Below are positions 36,907 to 46,042 of a DNA stretch of 64,000 nt, piece after piece. The notes under the pieces were generated by a model. That model did not search any database and had not been told where the DNA came from. It saw only the letters and a list, made by a program, of their open reading frames with translations. Source of the DNA: Marinobacter manganoxydans MnI7-9 (GTDB lineage Bacteria; Pseudomonadota; Gammaproteobacteria; Pseudomonadales; Oleiphilaceae); assembly GCF_000235625.1 (NCBI RefSeq), contig NZ_AGTR01000081.1, forward strand, positions 1 through 64,000, given 5' to 3'. The position numbers and the translations under genes are program-made. The first letter of the stretch is position 1. Each line of letters begins with the position of its first letter.

Positions 36907-37436
36907 AGACCTGCAAATGGAGTTTGCTGGCCATCGTATTCGTGCTTGCCGGATGCAGCACACCCTATAACGCGGTCACCAAAACCGCAAAAGTGCTTTG
37001 GGACCCGGATATCCCGGTGGGATACCCGGAGGATCTGCCCAGCCGGGTCGGTCTGACCATGGTGGCCGAACCGGATGTAAACCCGAATGAATCCCTGGCA
37101 CCCACGCCCGTTGCGTTTCAGATCATCGAGATGCGCGACAGCTCACTACTGATGGCCGGGGATTTCGACCAGCTACTGAGTGACCTCGAGTCGTCACTGG
37201 GCCAGAACTATGTGGACCACAGCGATTACTCCCTGGTGCCGGGCCAGTTCAAGTTCATCGAACCCTTTGAGATTGGCGAGGACACCCGATTTATCGGCGT
37301 GATCGCCTTTTACGCCTATCCCAACCTGTCCCAGTGGAAGAAAGTGGTGAAGGTGGATCCAATCGGTGGCCGCTACAACCTGCTGGTGAACCTGCGGGAG
37401 CGGGAAGTTCAACTCAAGCATTCGGATGACACCTGA
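36903..37436 (+). CDS. tssJ: Type VI secretion outer-membrane lipoprotein TssJ (VasD)
   Basis: A 177-residue lipoprotein with a signal peptide and a lipobox ending VLAGC, so it is anchored at about C18. The mature part has LTMVAEPDVNPNESLAPTPVAFQIIEM and LSQWKKVVKV, the conserved TssJ core. It forms the outer-membrane complex with TssM and TssL. It starts at GTG 36903 within the fha stop (GTGA), and its stop overlaps the tssK ATG. Confidence 0.95.
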   Translation: MKTCKWSLLAIVFVLAGCSTPYNAVTKTAKVLWDPDIPVGYPEDLPSRVGLTMVAEPDVNPNESLAPTPVAFQIIEMRDSSLLMAGDFDQLLSDLESSLGQNYVDHSDYSLVPGQFKFIEPFEIGEDTRFIGVIAFYAYPNLSQWKKVVKVDPIGGRYNLLVNLREREVQLKHSDDT

Positions 37437-38770
37437 TGGCGGTAACCAATCGAGTCGTCTGGAGTGATGGCCTGTTCATCAAGCCCCAACACTTCCAGCA
37501 ACAGCAGCGATATCTGGAACACCAGATCAATGAACGGGCGCTCGCGATCTCCGATTATCTGTATGGCTTCAGCGACCTGGAACTGAACGCAGAGTACCTG
37601 AGTTTCGGCCGGGTTGGCCTGGTTCGGGCATCCGGCCTGTTCCCGGATGGCACCCGCTTCAGTCTGCCCCAGGACGATGTGATGCCGGAGCCGATGGAAA
37701 TCACCGATGCCTCCGTGGCCAATCAGATCGTGTACCTGGCCCTGCCACTGGGCAGTGACAGCCTCGCCGAAGTGGAATGGCCGGACGCCCCGGTGGCGGG
37801 CCGGTTCCGTGCCGACTCCCTGGAAATCCGGGATCTGCATTCGGTCGACGGTGATGCCCACACCATCAATGTGGGCCGGGTTGCACCCCGCCTGATGCTG
37901 GAGCGAGACGATCGCAGTGCCTATGCGGCCCTGGCCATCGGCCGGATTCTTGAGAAGCGCCCGGACGGCAGCCTGGTGATGGACCCGAACTTCATCCCGA
38001 CCATGCTGAGTGTGCGAGCGGCACCGAGGCTGCAGCGATTTGTCGGGGAAATGGCGGGCCTGATGCGGGAGCGGGCACGCACTATCGCCGAGCGTGTCGG
38101 TGCGCCCGGGCAGGGGGGCGTTGCGGATGTGGCGGATTTCATGTTGCTGCAGATGCTGAACCGGGCCCATCCCAGGTTCATGCACCTGGCCCGCCTGCGC
38201 CAGTTGCATCCTGAACGGCTGTTCGAAGCCCTGCTGGAACTGTGTGGCGAGCTGGTGACCTTCACCGATGAAGGGCGCCTGCCGAGGGAGTACCCGGCCT
38301 ATGACCACGATCTGCCGGAGGATTGTTTTACCCCGCTCATGCAGGTTCTGCGGCAGTCCCTGAGCACGGTGCTGGAACCAAGAGCCCTGGCTATCCAGCT
38401 TCAGCAGCGCCAGTACGGCCTGACCGTGGCCCCGGTTCAGGATGCCCAGTTGGTCCGGGATGCGGAATTCATTCTTGCGGTCAAAGCCGACATGCCGCTG
38501 GACGATCTGCGCAAGAAGTTCACCCAGCAGTGCAAGGTGGCCTCGGTGGAGAAAATACGGGATCTCATCAGCCTGCAGCTGCCGGGAATTCCGCTCGCTG
38601 CGTTACCGGTTGCACCCCGGCAGTTGCCGTACCACGCCGGCTTCGTGTACTTCCGCCTGGACGACCAGAGCCAGGCCTGGCAAATGCTCGACAACGCCAG
38701 CGGCTTCGCATTCCACGTGGCCGGCAGTTTCCCGGGCATGGAAATGCAGTTCTGGGCAATCAGGAGCTAA
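37436..38770 (+). CDS. tssK: Type VI secretion baseplate subunit TssK (VasE)
   Basis: A 444-residue protein linking the baseplate to the membrane complex. It has WSDGLFIKPQHFQQQQRYLEHQINERA at the start, SLFPDG-like and LPLGSD segments, and the C-terminal YFRLDDQSQAWQMLDNASGFAFHVAGSFPG. This is the typical TssK layout. The ATG overlaps the tssJ stop (TGATG), and tssL starts 3 bases after its end. Confidence 0.96.
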   Translation: MAVTNRVVWSDGLFIKPQHFQQQQRYLEHQINERALAISDYLYGFSDLELNAEYLSFGRVGLVRASGLFPDGTRFSLPQDDVMPEPMEITDASVANQIVYLALPLGSDSLAEVEWPDAPVAGRFRADSLEIRDLHSVDGDAHTINVGRVAPRLMLERDDRSAYAALAIGRILEKRPDGSLVMDPNFIPTMLSVRAAPRLQRFVGEMAGLMRERARTIAERVGAPGQGGVADVADFMLLQMLNRAHPRFMHLARLRQLHPERLFEALLELCGELVTFTDEGRLPREYPAYDHDLPEDCFTPLMQVLRQSLSTVLEPRALAIQLQQRQYGLTVAPVQDAQLVRDAEFILAVKADMPLDDLRKKFTQQCKVASVEKIRDLISLQLPGIPLAALPVAPRQLPYHAGFVYFRLDDQSQAWQMLDNASGFAFHVAGSFPGMEMQFWAIRS

Positions 38771-38773
38771 ATC

Positions 38774-39601
38774 ATGGCAGATGCACAGGTAATGGACTTA
38801 CCCAACGGCAGCAGGAATTCCGGCAGCAGTGCGTTCAGTGATCTGATCTTTGCCGACAGCCGGGGAGCCGCTGAGGGCAACAGGGAAGGCCAGGTCGACG
38901 AGCAGTTCCAGCTCAGAGGGTTGGAACATAACCGCCTGATTGACGCCGCCACACCATTGCTTGGCCTGGTGATCAGGATACGCAGGCTGGCGGATTATCG
39001 CGCGGTGGAACCCCTCTACCAGCAGGTGGTGGATGAGATTGCTGCCATCGACCGGGAACTGGTGGAGCAGGGTTACGACCGGCCGGTTGTTGTCGCCTAT
39101 CGGTACGTCCTCTGCGCCTTCATCGATGAGGCCGTGCTGGGGACCGACTGGGGCGCCCATAGCGTCTGGTCTCAGCACTCCCTGCTGTCCCGCTTCCACA
39201 ACGAGACCTGGGGTGGGGAAAAGGTTTTTGCCATTCTTGCCCGGATGGAGCAGGAACCGGCCCGTTATCGCGACATGCTGTCGTTTATCTACCTGTGCCT
39301 CTCCCTGGGTTTCGAAGGGCGGTACAAGGTGATGGAAAACGGCCGGGATGAATACGACCGGATTGTTCGTGGCCTGCACGAGCAACTGAAAGCGTTGCAG
39401 GAGGAACAGGACCCGGCGCCTCTTGCGGATGCCCGGGCGAACGTAACGCCAACCCGGAACCGGTTGCGCAGCGGCATGCCCGTCTGGGGCATTGCAGGTC
39501 TGTTTGTGGCGGCCATGGCCGGCATCTACTCCCTGTATAACATGGCACTGAACGAGCGCATCACGGACGTATTGCGCGTACTCGACCAACTACCGAAATA
39601 A
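38774..39601 (+). CDS. tssL: Type VI secretion inner-membrane protein TssL (DotU family)
   Basis: A 275-residue protein. The cytoplasmic DotU domain (LIDAATPLLGLVIRIRRL, AYRYVLCAFIDEAVLGTDWGAHSVWSQHSLLSRFHNETWGG, FIYLCLSLGFEGRY) is followed by one C-terminal membrane span (about 235-255) and only a short tail. There is no OmpA-like peptidoglycan-binding extension. It forms the inner-membrane part of the complex with TssM. Confidence 0.95.
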   Translation: MADAQVMDLPNGSRNSGSSAFSDLIFADSRGAAEGNREGQVDEQFQLRGLEHNRLIDAATPLLGLVIRIRRLADYRAVEPLYQQVVDEIAAIDRELVEQGYDRPVVVAYRYVLCAFIDEAVLGTDWGAHSVWSQHSLLSRFHNETWGGEKVFAILARMEQEPARYRDMLSFIYLCLSLGFEGRYKVMENGRDEYDRIVRGLHEQLKALQEEQDPAPLADARANVTPTRNRLRSGMPVWGIAGLFVAAMAGIYSLYNMALNERITDVLRVLDQLPK

Positions 39602-39611
39602 GGACATCAAC

Positions 39612-42245
39612 GTGATTCGGGTAGAACTGCCGGCGCTGATCGGGCGCCTCAACGACATGTCACGCCAGGCGCTGGAAGCCTCCGCCGCCCTGTGCATCAG
39701 CCGCCAGGGCGCGGAAATCACTCCGGCCCATTTGCTGTTCAAGCTGCTGGAAACACCGTTTTCCGACGTGCGCCAGATTCTGGAGCACACCGGCATTGAT
39801 CATCAGCAACTGCAACCGCTGGTGGGCGACAGCCTGAACGGAGAGGTGCAAAGCGCTGAGCCCTATCCATCGTTCTCGCCGCTGTTGGTGGAACTGATGC
39901 AGGATGCCTGGCTGCTGGCTTCCACCGAACTGGGGCACACCGAACTGCGCTCGGGCGCGGTTTTCCTGGCCCTGCTGATGAATGCCGACCGATACCTTAT
40001 GCCCCGGGTGGCACAGGCACTGGCGGACATCAACCGTGAGCAGCTGCGCAAGCAATTTGACCGGTTCACCGAGGGCTCCGCGGAGCGGCTGGAACCGAGC
40101 GAGCAGGAACCCGGGCAACCGGTGGCAAGCGCGGATCTGGACCCGCTCAAACGCTACGCTACCGACTTCACCGGACTGGCCCGGGAAGAAAAACTGGATC
40201 CGGTGGTGTGCCGTGACGCCGAGATCGACCAGATGATCGACATCCTCTGCCGCCGCCGCAAGAACAACCCTATTGTGGTGGGCGATGCCGGTGTGGGCAA
40301 AAGCGCCGTGGTGGAGGGCCTGGCTCTGCGCATCGTCAACGGCGATGTGCCTGACCGCTTGAGAAACGTTGAGCTCTGGACCCTGGACATGGGCGCCCTG
40401 CAGGCCGGCGCCTCGGTGAAGGGCGAGTTCGAGAAACGCCTCAAAGGCGTGATTGAAGCGGTCAAAGGCTCCGCTACCCCCATCATCCTGTTCATTGACG
40501 AAGCCCATACCCTGATTGGCGCCGGCAACAGCGAAGGCGGCTCCGATGCGGCCAACCTGCTCAAACCGGCCCTGGCCCGGGGCGAGCTGCGCACCATCGC
40601 CGCGACCACCTGGCGCGAGTACAAGAAATACTTCGAAAAAGACCCGGCCCTGAGCCGCCGTTTCCAGCCCGTGGCATTGGATGAACCCACACCCGGAGAA
40701 GCCGTCCACATCCTCCGTGGCCTGCGCACCGTCTATGAAAAAGCCCATCAGGTCCTGATCGCCGACAGCGCCCTGAAAGCCGCTGCCGAGATGTCTGCCC
40801 GTTACCTTGCCGGCCGTCAGCTACCGGACAAAGCCATCGACGTACTGGACACCGCCTGCGCACGGGTCAGCCTGAATCTGAGCATGCCGCCCAGACGCCT
40901 GAGCCACGTCCGCAGCGAGCTGCATCAGCTGGCCATGGAACAGAACCTGCTGAGCCGGGAACACACCCTGGGCCAGACCGTGGATGCCGACCGGGAAAGG
41001 GAACTTGAACAGCGCATTGCCGGGATCACTGCTGAATCCGCAGCCCTGGAACAACGCTGGAACGACCAGCGCGAGCTGGTGGCACGACTGGTGGAGATTC
41101 GTGAACAGTTGCTCACCGGCGAATCCCAGGCCGAAGCGGATACCTCTGAATTGACCGATGGGGATACAGAAGAACGCCCGGACCTGAAAAGCGAAGCCGC
41201 CGCCATCGAGCAGGAACTGACTGAACTCCATGCCGACGAGCCGCTGGTACACGCCCGCGTTGATGCCAGGCAGGTGGCCGAAGTCATCGCCGACTGGACC
41301 GGCATTCCGGTCAATCGCATGACCACCGACGAACTGGAAAAAATCACCCACTTGCCGGCGTATCTGCAGGAGCACATCAAAGGCCAGGACACCGCCATCG
41401 ACTGCCTGCACCAACACCTGCTCACCGCCCGCGCCGACCTGCGCCGGCCTGGCCGCCCCATGGGCGCCTTCCTGCTGGTGGGGCCCAGCGGCGTCGGCAA
41501 AACCGAAACCGTGGTACAGCTCGCCGAACTGCTCTACGGCGGCCGCCAGTTCCTCACCACCATCAACATGTCCGAATACCAGGAAAAACACACCGTCTCG
41601 CGCCTGATCGGTTCACCTCCGGGGTACGTTGGCTTCGGCGAAGGCGGCATCCTCACCGAAGCCATCCGTCAGAAACCTTACTCCGTGGTTTTGCTCGACG
41701 AAGTCGAAAAAGCCCATCCGGAAGTCCTCAACCTGTTCTACCAGGCGTTCGACAAAGGCGAACTGGCTGACGGCGAAGGCCGACTCATCGACTGCAAAAA
41801 TGTCGTCTTCTTCCTCACCTCCAACCTCGGCTACCAGACCATCGTCAACCACGCCGAGTCCCCGGCCAGCCTGGACGAAGCCCTCTACCCGGAACTGGCC
41901 AGCTTCTTCAAACCGGCCTTGCTGGCAAGAATGGAAGTGGTGCCCTACCTGCCTCTGGGCGAGGAAACCCTCAACCGCATCGTTGGCGACAAACTCCAGC
42001 GCCTGGCGGACCAGATCAAGGCCCGTTATCACACCGAAGTGGAACTTCAGGACGGCCTGATCGATGCCATCCGTAGCCGTGCGACAAGAAGCGAAAACGG
42101 CGCAAGGATGCTTGAGTCGATCATAGAGGGTGAGCTTTTGCCGCCGGTTTCATTGGCGTTGCTGGAGAAACTGGCGGCGAGGGAGTCGGTTACGAAGGTC
42201 ATGTTGGGTGTTGAAGATGCCAGATTTACGGGAATGGTGGTTTAG
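39612..42245 (+). CDS. tssH: Type VI secretion ATPase TssH (ClpV1)
   Basis: An 877-residue double AAA+ ATPase. The N-terminal repeat domain (SRQALEASAALCISRQGAEITPAHLLFKLLE) recognises contracted sheath. The first ATPase module has the Walker A GDAGVGKSAVVEG and DEAHTLIGAG, then a coiled-coil middle domain. The second has VGPSGVGKTETV and GSPPGYVGFGEGG. It disassembles used TssB/TssC sheath so it can be reused. The start is GTG at 39612. The next gene, vasH, begins 69 bases on. Confidence 0.97.
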   Translation: MIRVELPALIGRLNDMSRQALEASAALCISRQGAEITPAHLLFKLLETPFSDVRQILEHTGIDHQQLQPLVGDSLNGEVQSAEPYPSFSPLLVELMQDAWLLASTELGHTELRSGAVFLALLMNADRYLMPRVAQALADINREQLRKQFDRFTEGSAERLEPSEQEPGQPVASADLDPLKRYATDFTGLAREEKLDPVVCRDAEIDQMIDILCRRRKNNPIVVGDAGVGKSAVVEGLALRIVNGDVPDRLRNVELWTLDMGALQAGASVKGEFEKRLKGVIEAVKGSATPIILFIDEAHTLIGAGNSEGGSDAANLLKPALARGELRTIAATTWREYKKYFEKDPALSRRFQPVALDEPTPGEAVHILRGLRTVYEKAHQVLIADSALKAAAEMSARYLAGRQLPDKAIDVLDTACARVSLNLSMPPRRLSHVRSELHQLAMEQNLLSREHTLGQTVDADRERELEQRIAGITAESAALEQRWNDQRELVARLVEIREQLLTGESQAEADTSELTDGDTEERPDLKSEAAAIEQELTELHADEPLVHARVDARQVAEVIADWTGIPVNRMTTDELEKITHLPAYLQEHIKGQDTAIDCLHQHLLTARADLRRPGRPMGAFLLVGPSGVGKTETVVQLAELLYGGRQFLTTINMSEYQEKHTVSRLIGSPPGYVGFGEGGILTEAIRQKPYSVVLLDEVEKAHPEVLNLFYQAFDKGELADGEGRLIDCKNVVFFLTSNLGYQTIVNHAESPASLDEALYPELASFFKPALLARMEVVPYLPLGEETLNRIVGDKLQRLADQIKARYHTEVELQDGLIDAIRSRATRSENGARMLESIIEGELLPPVSLALLEKLAARESVTKVMLGVEDARFTGMVV

Positions 42246-42314
42246 GGACACTCCAAATCCGCACGGTGTGCGGTTGGCGAACACAAAAGCATAAAAATCT
42301 TAGGGAAGAGAACC

Positions 42315-43895
42315 ATGGGACGGATGCAGATGGAACTGCACACCGGAATCGACCTGGCGGTGGCCCTGATCCAGCAAGACAACCTGCCGGATCTGCTGAA
42401 AACCGCCACAAGACAGCTGGAAAACGCCTTCGGCCTGACCCGCTGCTGGGCACTCGAACTCGACCTCAGTGGCCGGACCCTGCACTGCAGCGACCTCGCC
42501 GAACACGGCGAATTCGACTGCGGTGACTTCAGCCACCCCTTTGCCCACGTGCTGCAAACCGGCAAAGCCCGGGAACTTACCCGTGCCGCCAGCTACCGCC
42601 TGGACCACGTCGGCTTCCAGGCCCTGTTTGAGGCCAGCGACCGGCCGCGTTCCCTGTGGCTTGAGCCCCTCACCGGTAATGACGGCCGAACCCTGGGGGT
42701 GCTCGTACTGTGTCGGGACGAACCCGACTGGGACGGCATTACCGGCCAGCCTCTGTATTGTGGCCTACGGCAACTGCTGGTTCATCAATGGATTACCCAG
42801 CTTCAGAGCCGTGATCAGGTCTGGCAGCGTCGCCTGCTCAAGCGCTCACTGGATCATCTGCACGACGCCGAAACCGTTCGCACCCGGTGCGAACAACTGG
42901 CCCGAACCCTGGTCGGCAACTCCCAGGTCATGACCAGCCTCCGGGCCCAGATCGTCCGGGCCGCCGGCAGCCAACTGTCCGTTTTGGTGCAGGGTGAAAC
43001 CGGCTGTGGCAAGGATGTGGTCGCCCGCGGTATCCATGAACTGTCCGACCGGGCCGACGGCCCGATGGTGGTGGTCAACTGCGCCGCGATTCCCGATACC
43101 CTCCTGGAAAGCGAACTTTTCGGGCATACCAGGGGAGCGTTCTCAGGCGCCGACCGGGACAAGCAGGGGCTTCTGGCACAGGCCAACGGCGGCACCCTGT
43201 TCCTGGATGAAATCGGCGACATGCCCTTGGCCCTGCAGTCGAAGCTGCTCCGGGTGTTGGAGAGCCGTCAGTTCCGCCCACTGGGCGCCCGTGAGGAACA
43301 GCACTCCGATTTTCGCCTGGTAGCGGCCACCCACCAGCCGCTGCAGGCAGGTATCGAAGACGGCAGCTTCCGGCGGGACCTGTTTTATCGCCTGAGCCAG
43401 TTTCCGCTGCGGGTGACGCCCTTGCGGGAGCGCCCCGAGGACCTCGAAGCCCTGAGCCGTCACTTTATCCGCCTGTATACCGAGCGTGAGGGTAGCGGGC
43501 CCATGGGCATTTCCAGCCACGCTCTGCACCTGCTGGCTGGATACGACTTCCCGGGCAATGTCCGTGAGCTGCGCAACATCATTGAACTGGCCTGCCTGCA
43601 GACCCCGGGCGGGGATGATATCCAGCCGGAAGTTCTGAGGATTAATGACCTGTTTGAAGAGCCCGATGGCTGGACCCGCGCACCCTCGGATGCCAGAGAC
43701 AGAAATCCCGTTGATCTACCTGCTGTGGAAGAGGTCCGGGATCTTAAAGTCGCGGCACAGGCCTTTGAAGCGGCAATTATTCGCGAGCGTCTGCGCCAGT
43801 ATGGTGGCAACCGGGCCCAGGCGGCAGAAAGCCTCGGCCTGCCAAAGCGGACCCTGGCCCACAAGTGTCTCAAGTACCGGGTGACAGAGTCATGA
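42315..43895 (+). CDS. vasH: Sigma-54-dependent T6SS transcriptional activator VasH
   Basis: A 526-residue enhancer-binding protein. It has an N-terminal sensory region (about 1-175, GAF-like), a central AAA+ domain (Walker A GETGCGKDVVARGIH, LFGHTRGAFSGADRDKQG, Walker B TLFLDEIGD), and a C-terminal Fis-type HTH (RLRQYGGNRAQAAESLGLPKRTL). The sigma-54 contact motif is GAFSGA, not the usual GAFTGA. In V. cholerae, VasH drives hcp operons from sigma-54 promoters. The stop overlaps the vasI start (ATGA). Confidence 0.93.
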   Translation: MGRMQMELHTGIDLAVALIQQDNLPDLLKTATRQLENAFGLTRCWALELDLSGRTLHCSDLAEHGEFDCGDFSHPFAHVLQTGKARELTRAASYRLDHVGFQALFEASDRPRSLWLEPLTGNDGRTLGVLVLCRDEPDWDGITGQPLYCGLRQLLVHQWITQLQSRDQVWQRRLLKRSLDHLHDAETVRTRCEQLARTLVGNSQVMTSLRAQIVRAAGSQLSVLVQGETGCGKDVVARGIHELSDRADGPMVVVNCAAIPDTLLESELFGHTRGAFSGADRDKQGLLAQANGGTLFLDEIGDMPLALQSKLLRVLESRQFRPLGAREEQHSDFRLVAATHQPLQAGIEDGSFRRDLFYRLSQFPLRVTPLRERPEDLEALSRHFIRLYTEREGSGPMGISSHALHLLAGYDFPGNVRELRNIIELACLQTPGGDDIQPEVLRINDLFEEPDGWTRAPSDARDRNPVDLPAVEEVRDLKVAAQAFEAAIIRERLRQYGGNRAQAAESLGLPKRTLAHKCLKYRVTES

Positions 43896-44539
43896 TTCCC
43901 CGAAGAGTGCGATTAACCGGTGGTATTGCAGCGGCATTGGCGCTGCTTTCGCTGGTCTCCAATGCCAGCGCTGACCAGCTTGAAGATGCCCGACTCTGTA
44001 CCAGTGAGCCCCAGCGACTTGAACGGCTGGCCTGCTTTGACGAGGTTTTTGGTACTCCCCTGGCGGCATCCGGCGAGGAACTTGCGGCCCCGGATACCCG
44101 GCGATCCGAGCGATGGCGACAGGCCTACGCCAGCCTTGATGCAGAAAATGCCGGTGCCGGTGTGCTTTACCGGAATACCGGGCGAGCAGCTGGCCACCTG
44201 GTGACGGTTCCGGCTCTGGGCGTTCAACCTCCCAGACCTCTGCTGGCCCTTCAGTGCTACAACAACATCACGGAACTCACGCTGATGCTGCCCGAGGCAA
44301 TGGACGAGCAGCGGATTCGGCTGGGGTTTGGCCGGGGACAGACCGTCTGGCGGGTGCGGGACAACGGTTTCGTGCTCAGCGGCGGCCGGGGACTGCCAGC
44401 CATTCGTACCGTGAAAGCCATGATCGACGGCACAGAGGCGCGCATTGACTCGCCCAACGGTCGCATTGATGGCCTGCTGTTTGATCTCTCGGGATACCGC
44501 CGCGCCATCGAACCGCTACGCGAGACCTGTGGCTGGTAA
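43892..44539 (+). CDS. vasI: Type VI secretion-associated protein VasI (TagO family)
   Basis: A 215-residue exported protein with a signal peptide (IAAALALLSLVSNASA) and the family opening CTSEPQRLERLACFDEVFG. The C-terminal half is TagO/VasI-like (QCYNNITELTLMLPEAM, VWRVRDNGFVLSGGRGL, LLFDLSGYRRAIEPLRETC). It is accessory; the exact role is unclear. The ATG at 43892 is chosen because it overlaps the vasH stop and gives a clean signal peptide. tssA follows after 34 bases. Confidence 0.85.
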   Translation: MIPRRVRLTGGIAAALALLSLVSNASADQLEDARLCTSEPQRLERLACFDEVFGTPLAASGEELAAPDTRRSERWRQAYASLDAENAGAGVLYRNTGRAAGHLVTVPALGVQPPRPLLALQCYNNITELTLMLPEAMDEQRIRLGFGRGQTVWRVRDNGFVLSGGRGLPAIRTVKAMIDGTEARIDSPNGRIDGLLFDLSGYRRAIEPLRETCGW

Positions 44540-44573
44540 ATGCCGGCTGAACACAGCGATTCAGGACAGCAAC

Positions 44574-46010
44574 ATGCAGATCATTGAGCAACATCCCTAC
44601 GTTGAACAGGTTGTCTCACCATTGCCCGGCGATTCCGGTGTCGGCGAGGCACTCGGAGACGATGCAACGCTCGAGTCTCTGGAAAACGAGATCATGAAGG
44701 TGGGCTCTCTGGCCCATACCGACATCGACTGGAGCAAGGTTGAAAGCGATGCCCTGACGATTCTCTCGGACCGCAGCAAGGATCTGAAAGTGCTCGGTTT
44801 TCTTCTGGTCGCCCTGCAACGCGGTGGTGATGGTGAACGGTTCGCCCTATCCCTGTACCTGCTGCACCGGGTGCTGGACGAATGGTGGGAGCAGGCCTGG
44901 CCCTACCCTGGAGAGACGGGCAAGCGGGCACGCAAGATGATGTTCACCCAGATGCTCCAGCGCGCCGGCAAAGGCGTCGACGCCCTGGCGTTTGATGGCA
45001 GTGTTGGCGACGGTCGGGCGTTCTGCCTTGAACTTCTGGCGAGATTGATGGACCAGGCCGCTGGCCGGGAATTGCCCGAGGAGTCGCTGCAGGATCTTAA
45101 ACGGGCGGTTGAAAAGCTGCCCAGGGTTAACGACGCCGCGGCAGCCCCCGAAACCCGTCCGCAGGCAGGGCAGGTCAGCCAGGATTCGCGAACTGAAACG
45201 CCAGAGCAGAAACCTGCACCGTCGAAGCCTTCCCTGGGGGCACTCACCCTGGACCCGGGCGACGAACGAGCAACCCGGCAGAGTCTTCTGAAAGTCGCGG
45301 ACATGCTCACCGAAACCGGGCCGGACCAGCCGCTGGGGTACCAGGTTCGCCGTTACGCTATCTGGCAGAACATCACCACGGTACCGCCGACACGGGACGG
45401 AAAGCGCACCGATCTTGCCGCCGTCAGTGCCGATCGGGTGGCTGACTATCGCGAAGCCCTGGAAAAATCCGCCGACCTGGCGTTGTGGCAGAAAATCGAG
45501 CAGAGCCTGTCGGTCAGTCCGTTCTGGCTGGACGGCCATTGGTTAAGTGCCCGGGTAGCGGCGGCCCTGGGCCACCACGCCTGCGCTGAGGCCATCCGTG
45601 TGTCCGCAAAGGAGTTTGTTGAGCGCCTTGCCCAGTTGCCGGAGCTCACCTTCAACGATGGCACCCCGTTCCTCTCCCGGGAGGCGGAAGAGTGGCTCTG
45701 GTCCGCGCCGGCGACCGGTGGTTCCGCCGGCAGCGCCAACGCCTGGGAGCAGGCTTATGACAAAGCCCGGGAGCTGGCCGGGCAAAAGGGGCTGGCTGCC
45801 GGGATGCAACTTCTGGAGGACGGGCTGGCGGAAGCGAGAGAACCAAGAGACCGCTTTTACTGGCGCCTTGCCAGCGCCCGATTAATGAAGGACTCCGGCC
45901 TGAAATCACTGGCCACGCAGCAGATTCAGGATCTGCAAATGCAGGTGCGCGGGCTGGCTCTCGAGGACTGGGAGCCAGCCCTGATCAGGCAGCTTGAAAA
46001 GCTGGGCTGA
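44574..46010 (+). CDS. tssA: Type VI secretion cap protein TssA (VasJ, ImpA family)
   Basis: A 478-residue protein with the ImpA N-terminal domain near the start (LFLLVALQRGGDGERFALSLYLLHRVLDEWWEQAWPYPGE-like block) and a C-terminal TssA region (ATRQSLLKVADMLTETGPDQPLGYQVRRYAIW, SPFWLDGHWLSARVAAALG). TssA primes and caps sheath growth. Its extended C-terminal domain resembles the long V. cholerae type. The ATG at 44574 is preferred over a start 129 bases upstream that lies inside vasI. Confidence 0.92.
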   Translation: MQIIEQHPYVEQVVSPLPGDSGVGEALGDDATLESLENEIMKVGSLAHTDIDWSKVESDALTILSDRSKDLKVLGFLLVALQRGGDGERFALSLYLLHRVLDEWWEQAWPYPGETGKRARKMMFTQMLQRAGKGVDALAFDGSVGDGRAFCLELLARLMDQAAGRELPEESLQDLKRAVEKLPRVNDAAAAPETRPQAGQVSQDSRTETPEQKPAPSKPSLGALTLDPGDERATRQSLLKVADMLTETGPDQPLGYQVRRYAIWQNITTVPPTRDGKRTDLAAVSADRVADYREALEKSADLALWQKIEQSLSVSPFWLDGHWLSARVAAALGHHACAEAIRVSAKEFVERLAQLPELTFNDGTPFLSREAEEWLWSAPATGGSAGSANAWEQAYDKARELAGQKGLAAGMQLLEDGLAEAREPRDRFYWRLASARLMKDSGLKSLATQQIQDLQMQVRGLALEDWEPALIRQLEKLG

Positions 46011-46042
46011 TACCCGGAACACACCAAGGAATCACAGCAGGA

